In this document: positions 1 through 9,035 of the stretch, in pieces
Layout of the letters: each line of letters starts with the position of its first letter
How positions within the stretch are numbered: the first letter of the stretch is position 1
Source of the DNA: an uncultured Lachnospiraceae bacterium
Lineage (GTDB): Bacteria; Bacillota; Clostridia; Lachnospirales; Lachnospiraceae
Direction: 5' to 3'
Length of the DNA stretch: 64,000 nucleotides
Assembly (NCBI GenBank): GCA_949840805.1
Contig: CATKXR010000002.1
Location: 62,001 to 126,000 of the forward strand
Made by a program: the position numbers and the translations under genes
Notes under the pieces: generated by a model
Seen by the model: the letters and a program-made list of their open reading frames with translations, nothing else
Told to the model about the DNA's origin: nothing
Database searches by the model: none

Positions 1-42
1 GGAAAAAAGCTGTCCGTGGCGCGGCGGTCCGGAAATGAATAA
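1..42 (+). CDS. 3' end of an upstream gene (partial)
   Basis: One frame is open from the first base to a TAA at 40-42 and ends 9 bases before the Fur-family start, as expected for the tail of an upstream gene in the same operon. The 13 visible residues (GKKLSVARRSGNE) are too few to identify a family. It could equally be untranslated leader. Confidence 0.3.
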   Translation, partial: GKKLSVARRSGNE

Positions 43-51
43 GGGAGAAGC

Positions 52-516
52 ATGGAACAGGATTGTTTTAAAAAAGTATTGCGGGAACGCGGGCTGAAAG
101 TAACCAACCAGCGTTTGTTAGTGTTAGAAACCATTGCAGGCCATCCGGGGGAGCATCTGACGGCGGAAGAGATCCATGGATTGGCAAGGGACAGGTATCC
201 GGAGATCGGACTGGCTACAATCTACCGTACCCTGCAGGTATTGGTGGAACTGGATGTGATCGATAAAGTGAGTTTTGACGATGGATTCGTGCGTTATGAG
301 CTGGGGGACGCCAAAAAAGAGAAGCGCCATCACCATCATCATGCCATCTGCAGAAAGTGCGGCAAGGTGATTTCCTTTGAAGGGGATCTTCTGGAGACTC
401 TGGAGGAGGCCCTTTACGATACGGAAGGGTTTATCGTGACGGATCATGAGGTGAAGCTGACCGGCTACTGCAGGGATTGCGCAAAAGAAAAACAGGAGGA
501 CGGAAGGAGCCTGTGA
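52..516 (+). CDS. Fur/PerR-family metal-dependent repressor
   Basis: The 154-residue product has the full Fur-family layout: an N-terminal winged helix (residues about 10-85, including TIYRTLQVL of the recognition helix) and a C-terminal dimerisation and metal domain. Metal-site signatures are visible: a HHHHH run followed by AICRKCGK, and a second CxxC near the end (YCRDCAKE), which probably binds structural zinc. Family members repress iron-uptake, zinc-uptake or peroxide-defence genes when metal is bound; the subtype (Fur, PerR or Zur) cannot be decided here. A GGGAGAAGC ribosome site precedes the ATG. It sits 77 nt upstream of the RNase J gene on the same strand. Confidence 0.9.
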   Translation: MEQDCFKKVLRERGLKVTNQRLLVLETIAGHPGEHLTAEEIHGLARDRYPEIGLATIYRTLQVLVELDVIDKVSFDDGFVRYELGDAKKEKRHHHHHAICRKCGKVISFEGDLLETLEEALYDTEGFIVTDHEVKLTGYCRDCAKEKQEDGRSL

Positions 517-593
517 CGGCAGCGGCCTGAGACGTATCCGGATAGCTGTCTGAGCGAGAAAGCGACAGGAAAGGAAAGCATGGAGGAAATGAA

Positions 594-2480
594 TTGAGAA
601 CAGAAAATCATAGAGACGGGAAGAATCAGAACGGAAACCAGAATGGAAACCAGAACGGGAAAAATCAGAAGAACGGAAAAAGCCAGAAAGACACGCGGGA
701 TTTCAGGGAGCACAAGGAGATTAAGGATACAAAAGAACACAGGAATATGCGGGAAAGCACGGAGCCGCGGGACAACAGGAACGTGAAGGAGCAGAAAAAA
801 GGAGAAAAAGTCCAGGCAGGCGGCGAAGAACCCAGAATAAAGATTATTCCCCTGGGCGGGTTAGAACAGATTGGCATGAATATCACCGCCTTTGAATACG
901 AAGACAGTATTATGGTGGTGGACTGCGGGCTTTCATTCCCCACGGATGATATGTTGGGAATCGACCTGGTGATCCCGGATGTGACTTATCTGGAGCAAAA
1001 TATAGATAAAGTGAAGGGGTTTGTGATCACCCACGGACATGAAGACCATATCGGGGCCCTGCCTTATATCCTGCAGAAGATCAACGTGCCGGTATACGGC
1101 ACAAAGCTGACTATCGGCCTGATTGAGAACAAATTAAAAGAACATAATTTGATGAAATCCACCAAGAGAAAGGTGGTACGTCACGGGCAGTCCATCAATC
1201 TGGGCTGTTTCCGGGTGGAATTTATCAAGATGAACCACAGTATTGCCGATGCGGCGGCCCTGGCAATCTTTACTCCGGCGGGGGTGATCGTCCACACGGG
1301 AGATTTTAAGATTGATTACACGCCGGTGTTCGGGGACGCGGCGGATCTTCAGCGGTTTGCGGAACTGGGGAAAAAGGGCGTCCTGGCCCTGATGAGCGAT
1401 TCCACCAACGCCATCCGGACGGGGTTCACTGCCTCGGAGCGGACGGTGGGAAAGACTTTTGACGCGATTTTTGCAGAGCATAAAGCCAACCGGATCATAG
1501 TGGCCACCTTTGCCTCCAATGTGGACCGGGTCCAGCAGATCATTAATTCCGCTTACAAATACGGAAGGAAAGTAGTGGTGGAAGGCCGCAGCATGGTCAA
1601 CGTGATCGGCACGGCCAGCGAGCTGGGGTATATCAACATTCCTGACGGTACCCTGATCGATATAGAGGAACTCAAAAACTACACGGATGAACAGACTGTG
1701 TTAATCACCACCGGAAGCCAGGGAGAATCCATGGCAGCCTTATCCCGGATGGCTTCCAACCTGCACCGGAAAGTGTCCATTAAGCCCAATGATGTGGTGA
1801 TTTTCAGTTCCACGCCGATTCCCGGCAATGAGAAGGCGGTTTCCAAGGTGATTAACGAGCTGTCCCAGAAGGGGGCGGAGGTGATCTTCCAGGATACCCA
1901 TGTGTCGGGGCATGCCTGCCAGGAAGAGATCAAGCTTATGTACGCTCTGCTCCATCCCAGATATGCCCTTCCGGTTCATGGCGAATATCGCCATCTGGTG
2001 GCAAACAGGGGGATCGCCCTCACGATGGGAGTTCCCAAGGAAAATATCCTCTTGATGTCTTCCGGAGACGTGGTGGAGATCGGGGCGGATGTCTGCCGGG
2101 TTACAGGCCATGTCCAGTCCGGCGGCATTCTTGTGGACGGGCTCGGTGTGGGCGATGTGGGCAATATTGTGCTTCGGGACCGGCAGAACCTAGCCCAGAA
2201 CGGTATTATCATCGTGGTACTGACCCTGGAAAAATACAGCAACCAGCTTTTGTCAGGCCCGGACATCGTATCACGGGGATTTGTCTATGTGCGGGAGTCG
2301 GAGGATCTTCTGGATGAGGCGAAGCGGGTGGTAGACGAGGCGGTGACGGACTGCCTGGACCGCCATCTTACGGACTGGGGCAAGATGAAGAATATTATCC
2401 GGGACAGTCTAAGCGATTTTTTGTGGAAGCGCATGAAGCGCAATCCTATGATCCTGCCAATCATTATGGAGGTTGAATAG
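594..2480 (+). CDS. rnj: Ribonuclease J (metallo-beta-lactamase/beta-CASP RNase)
   Basis: RNase J carries out 5'-3' exonucleolytic and endonucleolytic mRNA decay and rRNA maturation in Firmicutes. The signature HGHEDHIGALPY metal site lies near residue 150, followed by the HTGDFKID and SDSTNA motifs, the beta-CASP region and the C-terminal domain. The start is TTG at 594, set by GGAGG at 582-586 with 7-nt spacing; no better-placed ATG lies in frame. The first 80 or so residues are an odd low-complexity extension rich in Asn, Gln, Lys, Glu and Arg with NGNQNG repeats, before the conserved IKIIPLGGLEQIG start of the fold. Total 628 residues, against about 555 for typical bacterial RNase J, the excess being this tail. 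Confidence 0.95.
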   Translation: MRTENHRDGKNQNGNQNGNQNGKNQKNGKSQKDTRDFREHKEIKDTKEHRNMRESTEPRDNRNVKEQKKGEKVQAGGEEPRIKIIPLGGLEQIGMNITAFEYEDSIMVVDCGLSFPTDDMLGIDLVIPDVTYLEQNIDKVKGFVITHGHEDHIGALPYILQKINVPVYGTKLTIGLIENKLKEHNLMKSTKRKVVRHGQSINLGCFRVEFIKMNHSIADAAALAIFTPAGVIVHTGDFKIDYTPVFGDAADLQRFAELGKKGVLALMSDSTNAIRTGFTASERTVGKTFDAIFAEHKANRIIVATFASNVDRVQQIINSAYKYGRKVVVEGRSMVNVIGTASELGYINIPDGTLIDIEELKNYTDEQTVLITTGSQGESMAALSRMASNLHRKVSIKPNDVVIFSSTPIPGNEKAVSKVINELSQKGAEVIFQDTHVSGHACQEEIKLMYALLHPRYALPVHGEYRHLVANRGIALTMGVPKENILLMSSGDVVEIGADVCRVTGHVQSGGILVDGLGVGDVGNIVLRDRQNLAQNGIIIVVLTLEKYSNQLLSGPDIVSRGFVYVRESEDLLDEAKRVVDEAVTDCLDRHLTDWGKMKNIIRDSLSDFLWKRMKRNPMILPIIMEVE

Positions 2481-2550
2481 CAGCCGCTTACGGGTTATGG
2501 ATACCGCTGCGGGCGGCAGCATAAGCAGGAGGAAAGGCGGTAGAGGTGAC

Positions 2551-3060
2551 ATGAGCCAGATTACAAAGGAGATTAATGCCATAACCGGGACGATTATCGG
2601 GATTTCGGGAAAGCTTATCGTATACGCGCTGGTGATCCTTTTGCTGGTGGAGGGAATGAGCAGGGGGTATGCCTTCGGCCATGAGGTGTTTTATGCCACG
2701 GCCATGGAGCCGGAGCCGGGAACCCGGTATTCGCTGACGATTCCCGAGGACCAGAAGCCGGCGGATGTGGCAAAGCTTTTAAAGGATACGGGACTGATCC
2801 GTAACGAGTATGCGGTCCGGATCCAGATGCGGTTTTATGATTATAAGATCTACCCGGGTACTTATGAGCTGAATACTTCCATGACGTCCAAGGAGATCCT
2901 GCAGGTTTTGAATACGAAGCCGGAAAAAGAAGAAAAGGACGAGTCCCCGGCGTCCGGCGCTTTAGAGGAAGAAACGCCGGAGAGTCGGGATATCCCTCAG
3001 GACGACGGCTCCGGAGAGCCTGAGGAGGAGCTTTGGCTGGGAGACGAGGGAGAGGGCTAG
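2551..3060 (+). CDS. Short MltG/YceG-like membrane protein lacking the catalytic domain
   Basis: A 169-residue protein with one N-terminal membrane segment (LIVYALVILLLVEG) followed by a domain resembling the N-terminal LysM-like subdomain of the endolytic transglycosylase MltG: SLTIPEDQKPADVAKLLKDT, then YPGTYELNTSMTSKEILQVL. MltG itself is 330-400 residues and cuts nascent glycan strands with a glutamate in its second half; that part is absent here and is replaced by a very acidic tail. The ATG at 2551 with GAGGTG just upstream is preferred over an in-frame start at 2473 that overlaps the RNase J stop. The gene follows rnj by 70 nt. The role may be in cell-wall growth, but enzymatic activity is unlikely. 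Confidence 0.7.
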   Translation: MSQITKEINAITGTIIGISGKLIVYALVILLLVEGMSRGYAFGHEVFYATAMEPEPGTRYSLTIPEDQKPADVAKLLKDTGLIRNEYAVRIQMRFYDYKIYPGTYELNTSMTSKEILQVLNTKPEKEEKDESPASGALEEETPESRDIPQDDGSGEPEEELWLGDEGEG

Positions 3061-3115
3061 TGCAGCGATGTACTAGAGCCTTCCTTAAAAAGACGGCGGG
3101 AAGGCAGGATATTTT

Positions 3116-3769
3116 ATGGCAGATACAGGGCGGATCGTGGATTATATTCTTTCTTTGGAGCAGGGACACGGAAAGCTGTGTGATGAGATCGGGCGAAAAG
3201 CCAGGGAAGGCCATGTGCCGGTGATCCGCCCGGAGACAGCGGCTTTTTTAAAGACCATGGTGGCTGCGGTCCGTCCCGGGAAGATTCTGGAGGTGGGAAC
3301 CGCGGTGGGCTACTCTGCTCTTTTAATGGCACAGGTTATGCCAAAGGACGGCAGGATCACGACGATTGAGAATTATGGGCCGCGGATTATGCTGGCACGG
3401 GAGCATTTTTGCCGGGCGAATATGGAAGACAGGATTACTCTGATAGAAGGAGACGCGGGGAAGGTGATTTTGGAGCTTTCCGATACCTTCGGGTTTGTGT
3501 TCATGGATGCCGCCAAAGGACAGTACCTTTCCTGGCTTCCCGGAATATTGAATCGGATGGAGCCGGGGGCGGTGTTGTTTTCGGACAATGTGTTTCAGGA
3601 CGGAGATATTTTCGAATCACGTTTTGCGGTGGAGAGGAGAGACCGGACTATCCATGGGAGAATGAGGGAGTATCTCTATGAGCTGAAACACAGGCCGGAG
3701 CTGGAGACTTCCATCGTACCCATCGGGGACGGGGTGGCGCTCAGCGTAAAGCGCGGATGTGAAGGTTAG
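3116..3769 (+). CDS. SAM-dependent O-methyltransferase (COMT-like, YrrM type)
   Basis: A 217-residue class I methyltransferase of the family that includes plant caffeoyl-CoA O-methyltransferase and Bacillus YrrM. The SAM-binding motif I is ILEVGTAVGYSALLMA (about residues 59-74), followed by the acidic motif II (TIENYG) and FMDAAKGQY, matching the metal and substrate Asp of the family. In Firmicutes this gene commonly precedes U32 peptidase genes of the tRNA hydroxylation (TrhP) type, which is the arrangement here. The substrate is not evident from sequence. Confidence 0.87.
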   Translation: MADTGRIVDYILSLEQGHGKLCDEIGRKAREGHVPVIRPETAAFLKTMVAAVRPGKILEVGTAVGYSALLMAQVMPKDGRITTIENYGPRIMLAREHFCRANMEDRITLIEGDAGKVILELSDTFGFVFMDAAKGQYLSWLPGILNRMEPGAVLFSDNVFQDGDIFESRFAVERRDRTIHGRMREYLYELKHRPELETSIVPIGDGVALSVKRGCEG

Positions 3770-3854
3770 AAGCCTTTTGCCGGCCGGCGGAGGGCTTTTT
3801 GCCTTTTCCGGGCGTGGGGGACGACAAACAGGACAGATGAGGAGAGACAGAGGC

Positions 3855-5102
3855 GTGAAAAAGGTTGAACTTTTGATTCCGGCGGGGAGCCTGGATATCC
3901 TAAAGACGGCCGTGGTTTACGGCGCGGACGCGGTATACTTAGGGGGAGAGGCTTTCGGGCTGCGTGCCAAGGCAAAGAATTTTACCGGCGAGGAGATACG
4001 CCAGGGAATTGCTTTTGCCCACAGCCGTGGAGTCCGGGTATATATTACAGCCAACATCCTGGCCCATAACGAGGATCTGGAAGGGGCCAGGGAATATTTT
4101 CTGGAGCTGAAGAAATACGGGCCGGACGGGCTTATTATCTCCGATCCGGGAATCTTTTCCATCGCGAGGGAGACAGTGCCGGAGATCGATATCCATATCA
4201 GCACCCAGGCCAACAATACAAATTACGGAACCTATCGGTTCTGGTACGGGCTGGGGGCGAAGCGGGTGGTATCGGCGCGGGAGCTGTCCCTGGAGGAGAT
4301 CCGCCGGATCCGCGAAAAGATTCCGGAGGATATGGAGATTGAGAGTTTTGTCCACGGGGCCATGTGCATCTCTTATTCCGGGAGATGTCTGCTCAGCAGC
4401 TTTCTGGCAGGCCGGGACGCCAACCGGGGAGCCTGTACCCACCCCTGCAGGTGGAGCTACAGCCTGATGGAGGAGACCCGCCCGGGAGAATATATGCCGG
4501 TGTTTGAAAACGAAAGAGGAACTTTTATCTTTAATTCAAAGGATCTGTGTATGATTGAACATATCCCGGAGATGATATCAGCAGGGATCAACAGCTTTAA
4601 AGTGGAGGGAAGGATGAAGACGGCCCTCTATGTGGCGGTGGTGACGCGGGCCTATCGGAAGGCTTTGGACGACTACCTGGAGGATCCCGGGAAATATAAA
4701 GAGAACCTGGGGTGGTACCGGGAGGAGATTGACAAGTGCACGAACCGGCAGTTTACTACAGGGTTTTATTTCGGGAAGCCGGATGAAAGCGCTCAGATTT
4801 ACGGAAGCAGCACATACCGGAAAAACTATACCTATTTAGGCACGATCGAGCAGGTTCTGCCAGACGGAAAAGGCAGGATTGAGCAGAAAAATAAGTTCTG
4901 GGCCGGGGAAGAGATTGAGGTGATGAAGCCGGACGGCAGGAACCTTCCGGTCCGTGTCCTTGGCATTACCGATGAAGAAGGGGCGCCTATGGACAGCGCT
5001 CCCCACGCCCGCCAGACGTTGTATGTGGATCTGGGGGTTGAGCTTGAGGAATACGATATTCTGCGGAGGGCGGAGACGGGGACGATGCCGGAAAGAGAGT
5101 GA
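3855..5102 (+). CDS. U32 family peptidase (collagenase-like, TrhP/YrrN-O type)
   Basis: The product matches peptidase family U32: ELLIPAGSLDILKTAV at the N terminus, a central signature FVHGAMCISYSGRCLLSSFL, then GACTHPCRW and the radical-like cysteine set, and a C-terminal domain. Relatives (TrhP in E. coli, YrrN/YrrO in Bacillus) act in prephenate-dependent hydroxylation of tRNA uridine 34; others are annotated as proteases. The open frame begins at 3759, overlapping the methyltransferase, but homology starts at VKKVELL, so the GTG at 3855 preceded by GGAGAG is chosen; ATG 3837 is an alternative. About 415 residues. Confidence 0.88.
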   Translation: MKKVELLIPAGSLDILKTAVVYGADAVYLGGEAFGLRAKAKNFTGEEIRQGIAFAHSRGVRVYITANILAHNEDLEGAREYFLELKKYGPDGLIISDPGIFSIARETVPEIDIHISTQANNTNYGTYRFWYGLGAKRVVSARELSLEEIRRIREKIPEDMEIESFVHGAMCISYSGRCLLSSFLAGRDANRGACTHPCRWSYSLMEETRPGEYMPVFENERGTFIFNSKDLCMIEHIPEMISAGINSFKVEGRMKTALYVAVVTRAYRKALDDYLEDPGKYKENLGWYREEIDKCTNRQFTTGFYFGKPDESAQIYGSSTYRKNYTYLGTIEQVLPDGKGRIEQKNKFWAGEEIEVMKPDGRNLPVRVLGITDEEGAPMDSAPHARQTLYVDLGVELEEYDILRRAETGTMPERE

Positions 5103-5144
5103 CAAAGGAAAAACGGAAATGAAAAAAGAACAGGAGGGATGAGG

Positions 5145-5981
5145 ATGCTGGCCTGGATTCTCGCGGCAGGGGCAGTGATCTGCCTTGTTTATTTTATTGT
5201 GCTTCTGGTGTATTCGGGCGTGGGGACAGCCTATGCGTTTATCTGGCTTTTGTTTGCAGGAGGGCTGGGGGCCACGGCATGGTGTGTCAGGTATTATCAG
5301 AAATATCCCAAAAGGCTGCCCCTCCGCCTGCCGGTTTCCCTTGTGACCCTGTGCGGGCTGGGAGTGGTGGTCATGGTCCTGCTCCAGGTGCTGATCATAG
5401 GCAAAGTGCCTCAGGTGGCGGAAGCAGGGCTGGAATATGTGATCGTGCTGGGAGCGGCGGTAAAGGGGGAAGCGCCGGGAAAGACCCTGAGGCTGCGGCT
5501 TGACAAGGCGGCAGAGTATGTTCTGCAGAATCCGGAGACTACCCTGATCCTTTCAGGAGGCCGGCCGGGGGACGGACAGACGGTGGAGGCTGTGGCCATG
5601 CAGCAGTATTTGCTGGAAAAAGGGGTGCCGGATGACAGGATGCTCCTGGAGACCCGGTCCTTAAGCACGGTGGAGAACATTGCTTACAGCCGCCTTTTGA
5701 TTGAGGACATGCGGAATCGGAAAAAGGAGGAGAATCTTCAGGACGAGAGGGCTCTTCCGGTTTATCTCCCGTCCGTTATGGGGCCGGAGCATAAAAGGAC
5801 CCATCAGATCGGGATCCTTACCAGTAATTTCCATCTTTTCCGAGCCATGGAAATTGCAAAGAGGCAGGGGATGGAGGATATCTGCGGGATTGCGTCTCCA
5901 TCGGACAGGATTTTATTCGTGCATCTGTGCTTCCGGGACGGCCTGGCAGTCTTAAAAGAGAGGCTGGCAGGGAATCTGTAG
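5145..5981 (+). CDS. YdcF/SanA-like DUF218 membrane protein
   Basis: A 278-residue protein with three hydrophobic segments in the first 85 residues, then a DUF218 domain: YVIVLGAAVKGEAPGKTL, RLDKAAEYVL, LILSGGRPGDG and a late TSNFHLFRAMEIA stretch that carries the conserved His of the family. DUF218 proteins (YdcF, SanA, ElyC) are linked to envelope barrier function and possibly lipid-carrier metabolism; the reaction is unproven. The ATG at 5145 is favoured because AGGAGG at 5132-5137 is 7 nt away, whereas the in-frame ATG at 5139 is too close to it. Confidence 0.82.
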   Translation: MLAWILAAGAVICLVYFIVLLVYSGVGTAYAFIWLLFAGGLGATAWCVRYYQKYPKRLPLRLPVSLVTLCGLGVVVMVLLQVLIIGKVPQVAEAGLEYVIVLGAAVKGEAPGKTLRLRLDKAAEYVLQNPETTLILSGGRPGDGQTVEAVAMQQYLLEKGVPDDRMLLETRSLSTVENIAYSRLLIEDMRNRKKEENLQDERALPVYLPSVMGPEHKRTHQIGILTSNFHLFRAMEIAKRQGMEDICGIASPSDRILFVHLCFRDGLAVLKERLAGNL

Positions 5982-6058
5982 GAAGAAGAACAGGCTGTTG
6001 CCTACAGGCAGGGATTTTTTATCAGAGGAAAGAAAAAAGAGAAAAAGGAGAACCATAC

Positions 6059-9013
6059 ATGGAGCATGGACAGAGCAGTCAGTTGGAGCGGTTGGAAAAG
6101 CTTGAGGCCTACCGGATAACCGATCACCGGGAGATTGAGGAAATACAGTCGCAGGGAATCGTGCTGGAGCATAAGAAGACAGGGGCAAGGGTGTTTTTGA
6201 TTTCCAATGACGATGAGAACAAGGTGTTCTGCATCGGTTTTCGCACCCCGCCGGAGGATAACACGGGTCTGCCCCATATTCTGGAGCACAGCGTGCTTTG
6301 CGGGTCGGAAAAATTCCCCTTAAAGGACCCGTTTGTGGAGCTGGTGAAGGGATCGTTAAACACGTTTTTAAACGCCATGACTTACCCGGACAAGACGATT
6401 TATCCGGTGGCAAGCTGCAACGATAAGGATTTCCAGAACCTTATGGACGTGTATATGGACGCGGTGCTTCATCCCAATATTTATAAGGAAGAGAAGATCT
6501 TCCGGCAGGAGGGCTGGCATTATGAACTGGAAGATGAGGATTCCCCGCTGATCTATAACGGGGTGGTATACAACGAGATGAAGGGGGCTTATTCATCGCC
6601 GGAGGGGATGCTGGACCGGCATATCCAGGGCGCCCTGTTTCCCGATAATTGCTACGGGAAGGATTCGGGGGGAGACCCGGAAGCGATCCCTGAGCTGACC
6701 TATGAAAAATTCCTTGATTTCCACAGGACTTATTACCATCCGTCCAACAGCTATATCTATCTCTACGGCGACATGGATATGGCAGAGAAGCTTGCCTGGC
6801 TGGACGCGGAATATTTAAGCCGTTACGACAGGCGGCAGGTGGATTCGCGGATCCCAAAACAGCAGCCTTTTAAAAAGCCGGAGGAGAGGGAGATTTTCTA
6901 TTCCATCACAGAAGAGGAGCCAAAGGAAAATAAAACATATCTTTCTCTCAGTACTGTTGTGGGGACGGATCTGGACCCAATGCTGTATGTGGCTTTTCAG
7001 ATTCTTGAGTACACGCTTCTCGGGACCCCGGGGGCGCCTCTCAAGCAGGCGCTGATTGATGCCGGGATCGGGAAAGACGTGCTGGGCGGATATGAGAGCG
7101 GGATTTTACAGCCTTATTTTACCGTGATAGCCAAGGATGCCAACCGGGAGCAGAGAGGGGAATTTCTGGCGGTGGTGAAAGGCACGCTCCGCAAGCTGGC
7201 TGATCAGGGGATCAATAAAAAGAGCCTGAAGGCTGGGATGAATTATTATGAGTTTAAATACCGGGAGGCGGACTACGGTTCTACGCCCAAAGGACTTATG
7301 TGGGGCATACAAAGCCTGGACAGCTGGCTCTATGACGGGGACCCGATGATGCATCTGGAATACCAGCATACGTTTGACGAACTGAAAAAACTGGTTGATG
7401 AAGGATATTTCGAGAATCTGATCCGGGACTATCTGCTCGATAATCCCTTTGAGGCCGTGGTGGTCTTAAGCCCGAAGACGAACCTTACGGCAATACAGGA
7501 GGAGAAGACGGCCGGGATTCTTGCCGACTACAAGGCTTCTCTAAGCAAAGAGCAGGTCCGGGAGCTTGTGAGGGCCAATAAGGAGCTGGAATTGTATCAG
7601 GATACGCCTTCATCGCCGGAAGAACTGGCAAAAATACCGCTGCTTACAAGGGAGGATATCGGGAAGGAGGCAGAGAAGCTTCATTGGACCGAGAAGAACG
7701 AGAACGGAATCCTGGTGCTTCACCACAATCTCTTTACTTCGGGCATCGGTTATCTGAAGGTGCTCTTTAAGACGGATGTGATTCCCCAGGAAGACCTCTA
7801 TTATGTGGGTCTGTTAAAGTCGGTGCTGGGGGGGATGGATACGGAACATTACAGCTATGCCGACCTGACAAGCGAGATTCATTTAAACAGCGGCGGCGTG
7901 GACTTTTCCGTGGCATCTTACGGAAACTTAAAGGAGCCGGAGCATTTTACGGGGGCTTTCGTGGCGTCTGCAAGGGTATTGTATGACCGGCTGGATTTTG
8001 GGTTCGGGATCCTGGAAGAAATACTGTGCCGGTCGGTTTTTGGGAATGAAAAGCGTCTCCGGGAGGTTCTCTGGGAAACTTGTTCCCGGGCGAAGATGAA
8101 GCTGGAGAATGCAGGCCACAGCACGGCGGTTTCCCGGGCCACCTCCTATTTCTCTCCCACGGCTTATTTTAACGAGATGGTGGGAGGAACGTCCTATTTC
8201 CGGTTCCTGGAGGATGCGTGCCGGAATTTTGAACAGGAGAAGGACAACCTGATCGGCAAGCTGGAGGAAGTGGGCAGAAAGCTGTTTACCCGCTCCAATA
8301 TGCTGGTCAGCTATACGGCAGATGAGGAAGGGTACAAAAAGCTGCCGGATGCCATGAAAAAGCTGACAGGCAGCCTGCCGGAGGGAAGCGGGGAGCGGTA
8401 TGGTTTTGTCCATCCGAAGGAGAATAAAAACGAGGGGCTTAAAACCTCCTCCCAGGTCAATTACGTGGCCAGGTGCGGCAATTTCCGCAGCAAGGGCTTT
8501 GAATACACGGGGGCGCTGAAAATCCTCCAGGTGATTTTAAGCTATGATTATCTGTGGCTGAATATTCGGGTGAAGGGCGGCGCTTACGGATGTATGAGCG
8601 GGTTTGGACGGTCCGGAGAAGGGTATCTGGTATCCTACCGTGACCCGAATATAAGGGAGACCGACCAGGTATACGAAGGGATCGTAAAGTATCTGGAAGA
8701 CTTTGACCCGGATGAGCGGGATATGACAAAATATGTGATTGGCGCTGTCAGCAACTTAGACACGCCGCTTACCCCGTCCGTTAAGGGAAGCCGGGCCCTT
8801 TCCGCATATCTGTTGGAGGTGACGGAGGAGATGCTTCAGGAAGAGCGGGACCAGATCTTAAGCGCGGGCAAGGAAGACATCCGGGCGCTCTCCAGGCTGG
8901 TCCGGGCCGTCTTAGATACGGGGAGCTTCTGCGTGGTGGGAAACGAGGACAAGATCGAGGCCGGCCGGGAGCTGTTCGGGGAGGTGAAAAACCTTTCGAG
9001 AGGCATAGGGTGA
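6059..9013 (+). CDS. M16C family zinc metalloprotease (presequence-protease-like)
   Basis: A 984-residue insulinase-superfamily peptidase. The inverted zinc motif HxxEH is seen as HILEHSVLCGSEKFPLKDPF, and the protein has the two-lobe length (about 970-1000) of the M16C group that includes organellar presequence protease PreP and many Firmicute proteins. It should degrade short unstructured peptides in the cytoplasm; no signal peptide is present. Homology starts at MEHGQSSQLERLEKL, so the ATG at 6059 (GGAG 9 nt upstream) is used instead of the open frame from 5927, which would overlap the previous gene. Confidence 0.92.
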   Translation: MEHGQSSQLERLEKLEAYRITDHREIEEIQSQGIVLEHKKTGARVFLISNDDENKVFCIGFRTPPEDNTGLPHILEHSVLCGSEKFPLKDPFVELVKGSLNTFLNAMTYPDKTIYPVASCNDKDFQNLMDVYMDAVLHPNIYKEEKIFRQEGWHYELEDEDSPLIYNGVVYNEMKGAYSSPEGMLDRHIQGALFPDNCYGKDSGGDPEAIPELTYEKFLDFHRTYYHPSNSYIYLYGDMDMAEKLAWLDAEYLSRYDRRQVDSRIPKQQPFKKPEEREIFYSITEEEPKENKTYLSLSTVVGTDLDPMLYVAFQILEYTLLGTPGAPLKQALIDAGIGKDVLGGYESGILQPYFTVIAKDANREQRGEFLAVVKGTLRKLADQGINKKSLKAGMNYYEFKYREADYGSTPKGLMWGIQSLDSWLYDGDPMMHLEYQHTFDELKKLVDEGYFENLIRDYLLDNPFEAVVVLSPKTNLTAIQEEKTAGILADYKASLSKEQVRELVRANKELELYQDTPSSPEELAKIPLLTREDIGKEAEKLHWTEKNENGILVLHHNLFTSGIGYLKVLFKTDVIPQEDLYYVGLLKSVLGGMDTEHYSYADLTSEIHLNSGGVDFSVASYGNLKEPEHFTGAFVASARVLYDRLDFGFGILEEILCRSVFGNEKRLREVLWETCSRAKMKLENAGHSTAVSRATSYFSPTAYFNEMVGGTSYFRFLEDACRNFEQEKDNLIGKLEEVGRKLFTRSNMLVSYTADEEGYKKLPDAMKKLTGSLPEGSGERYGFVHPKENKNEGLKTSSQVNYVARCGNFRSKGFEYTGALKILQVILSYDYLWLNIRVKGGAYGCMSGFGRSGEGYLVSYRDPNIRETDQVYEGIVKYLEDFDPDERDMTKYVIGAVSNLDTPLTPSVKGSRALSAYLLEVTEEMLQEERDQILSAGKEDIRALSRLVRAVLDTGSFCVVGNEDKIEAGRELFGEVKNLSRGIG

Positions 9014-9035
9014 ACCTGTTTTCTTCCGCTGTGCA

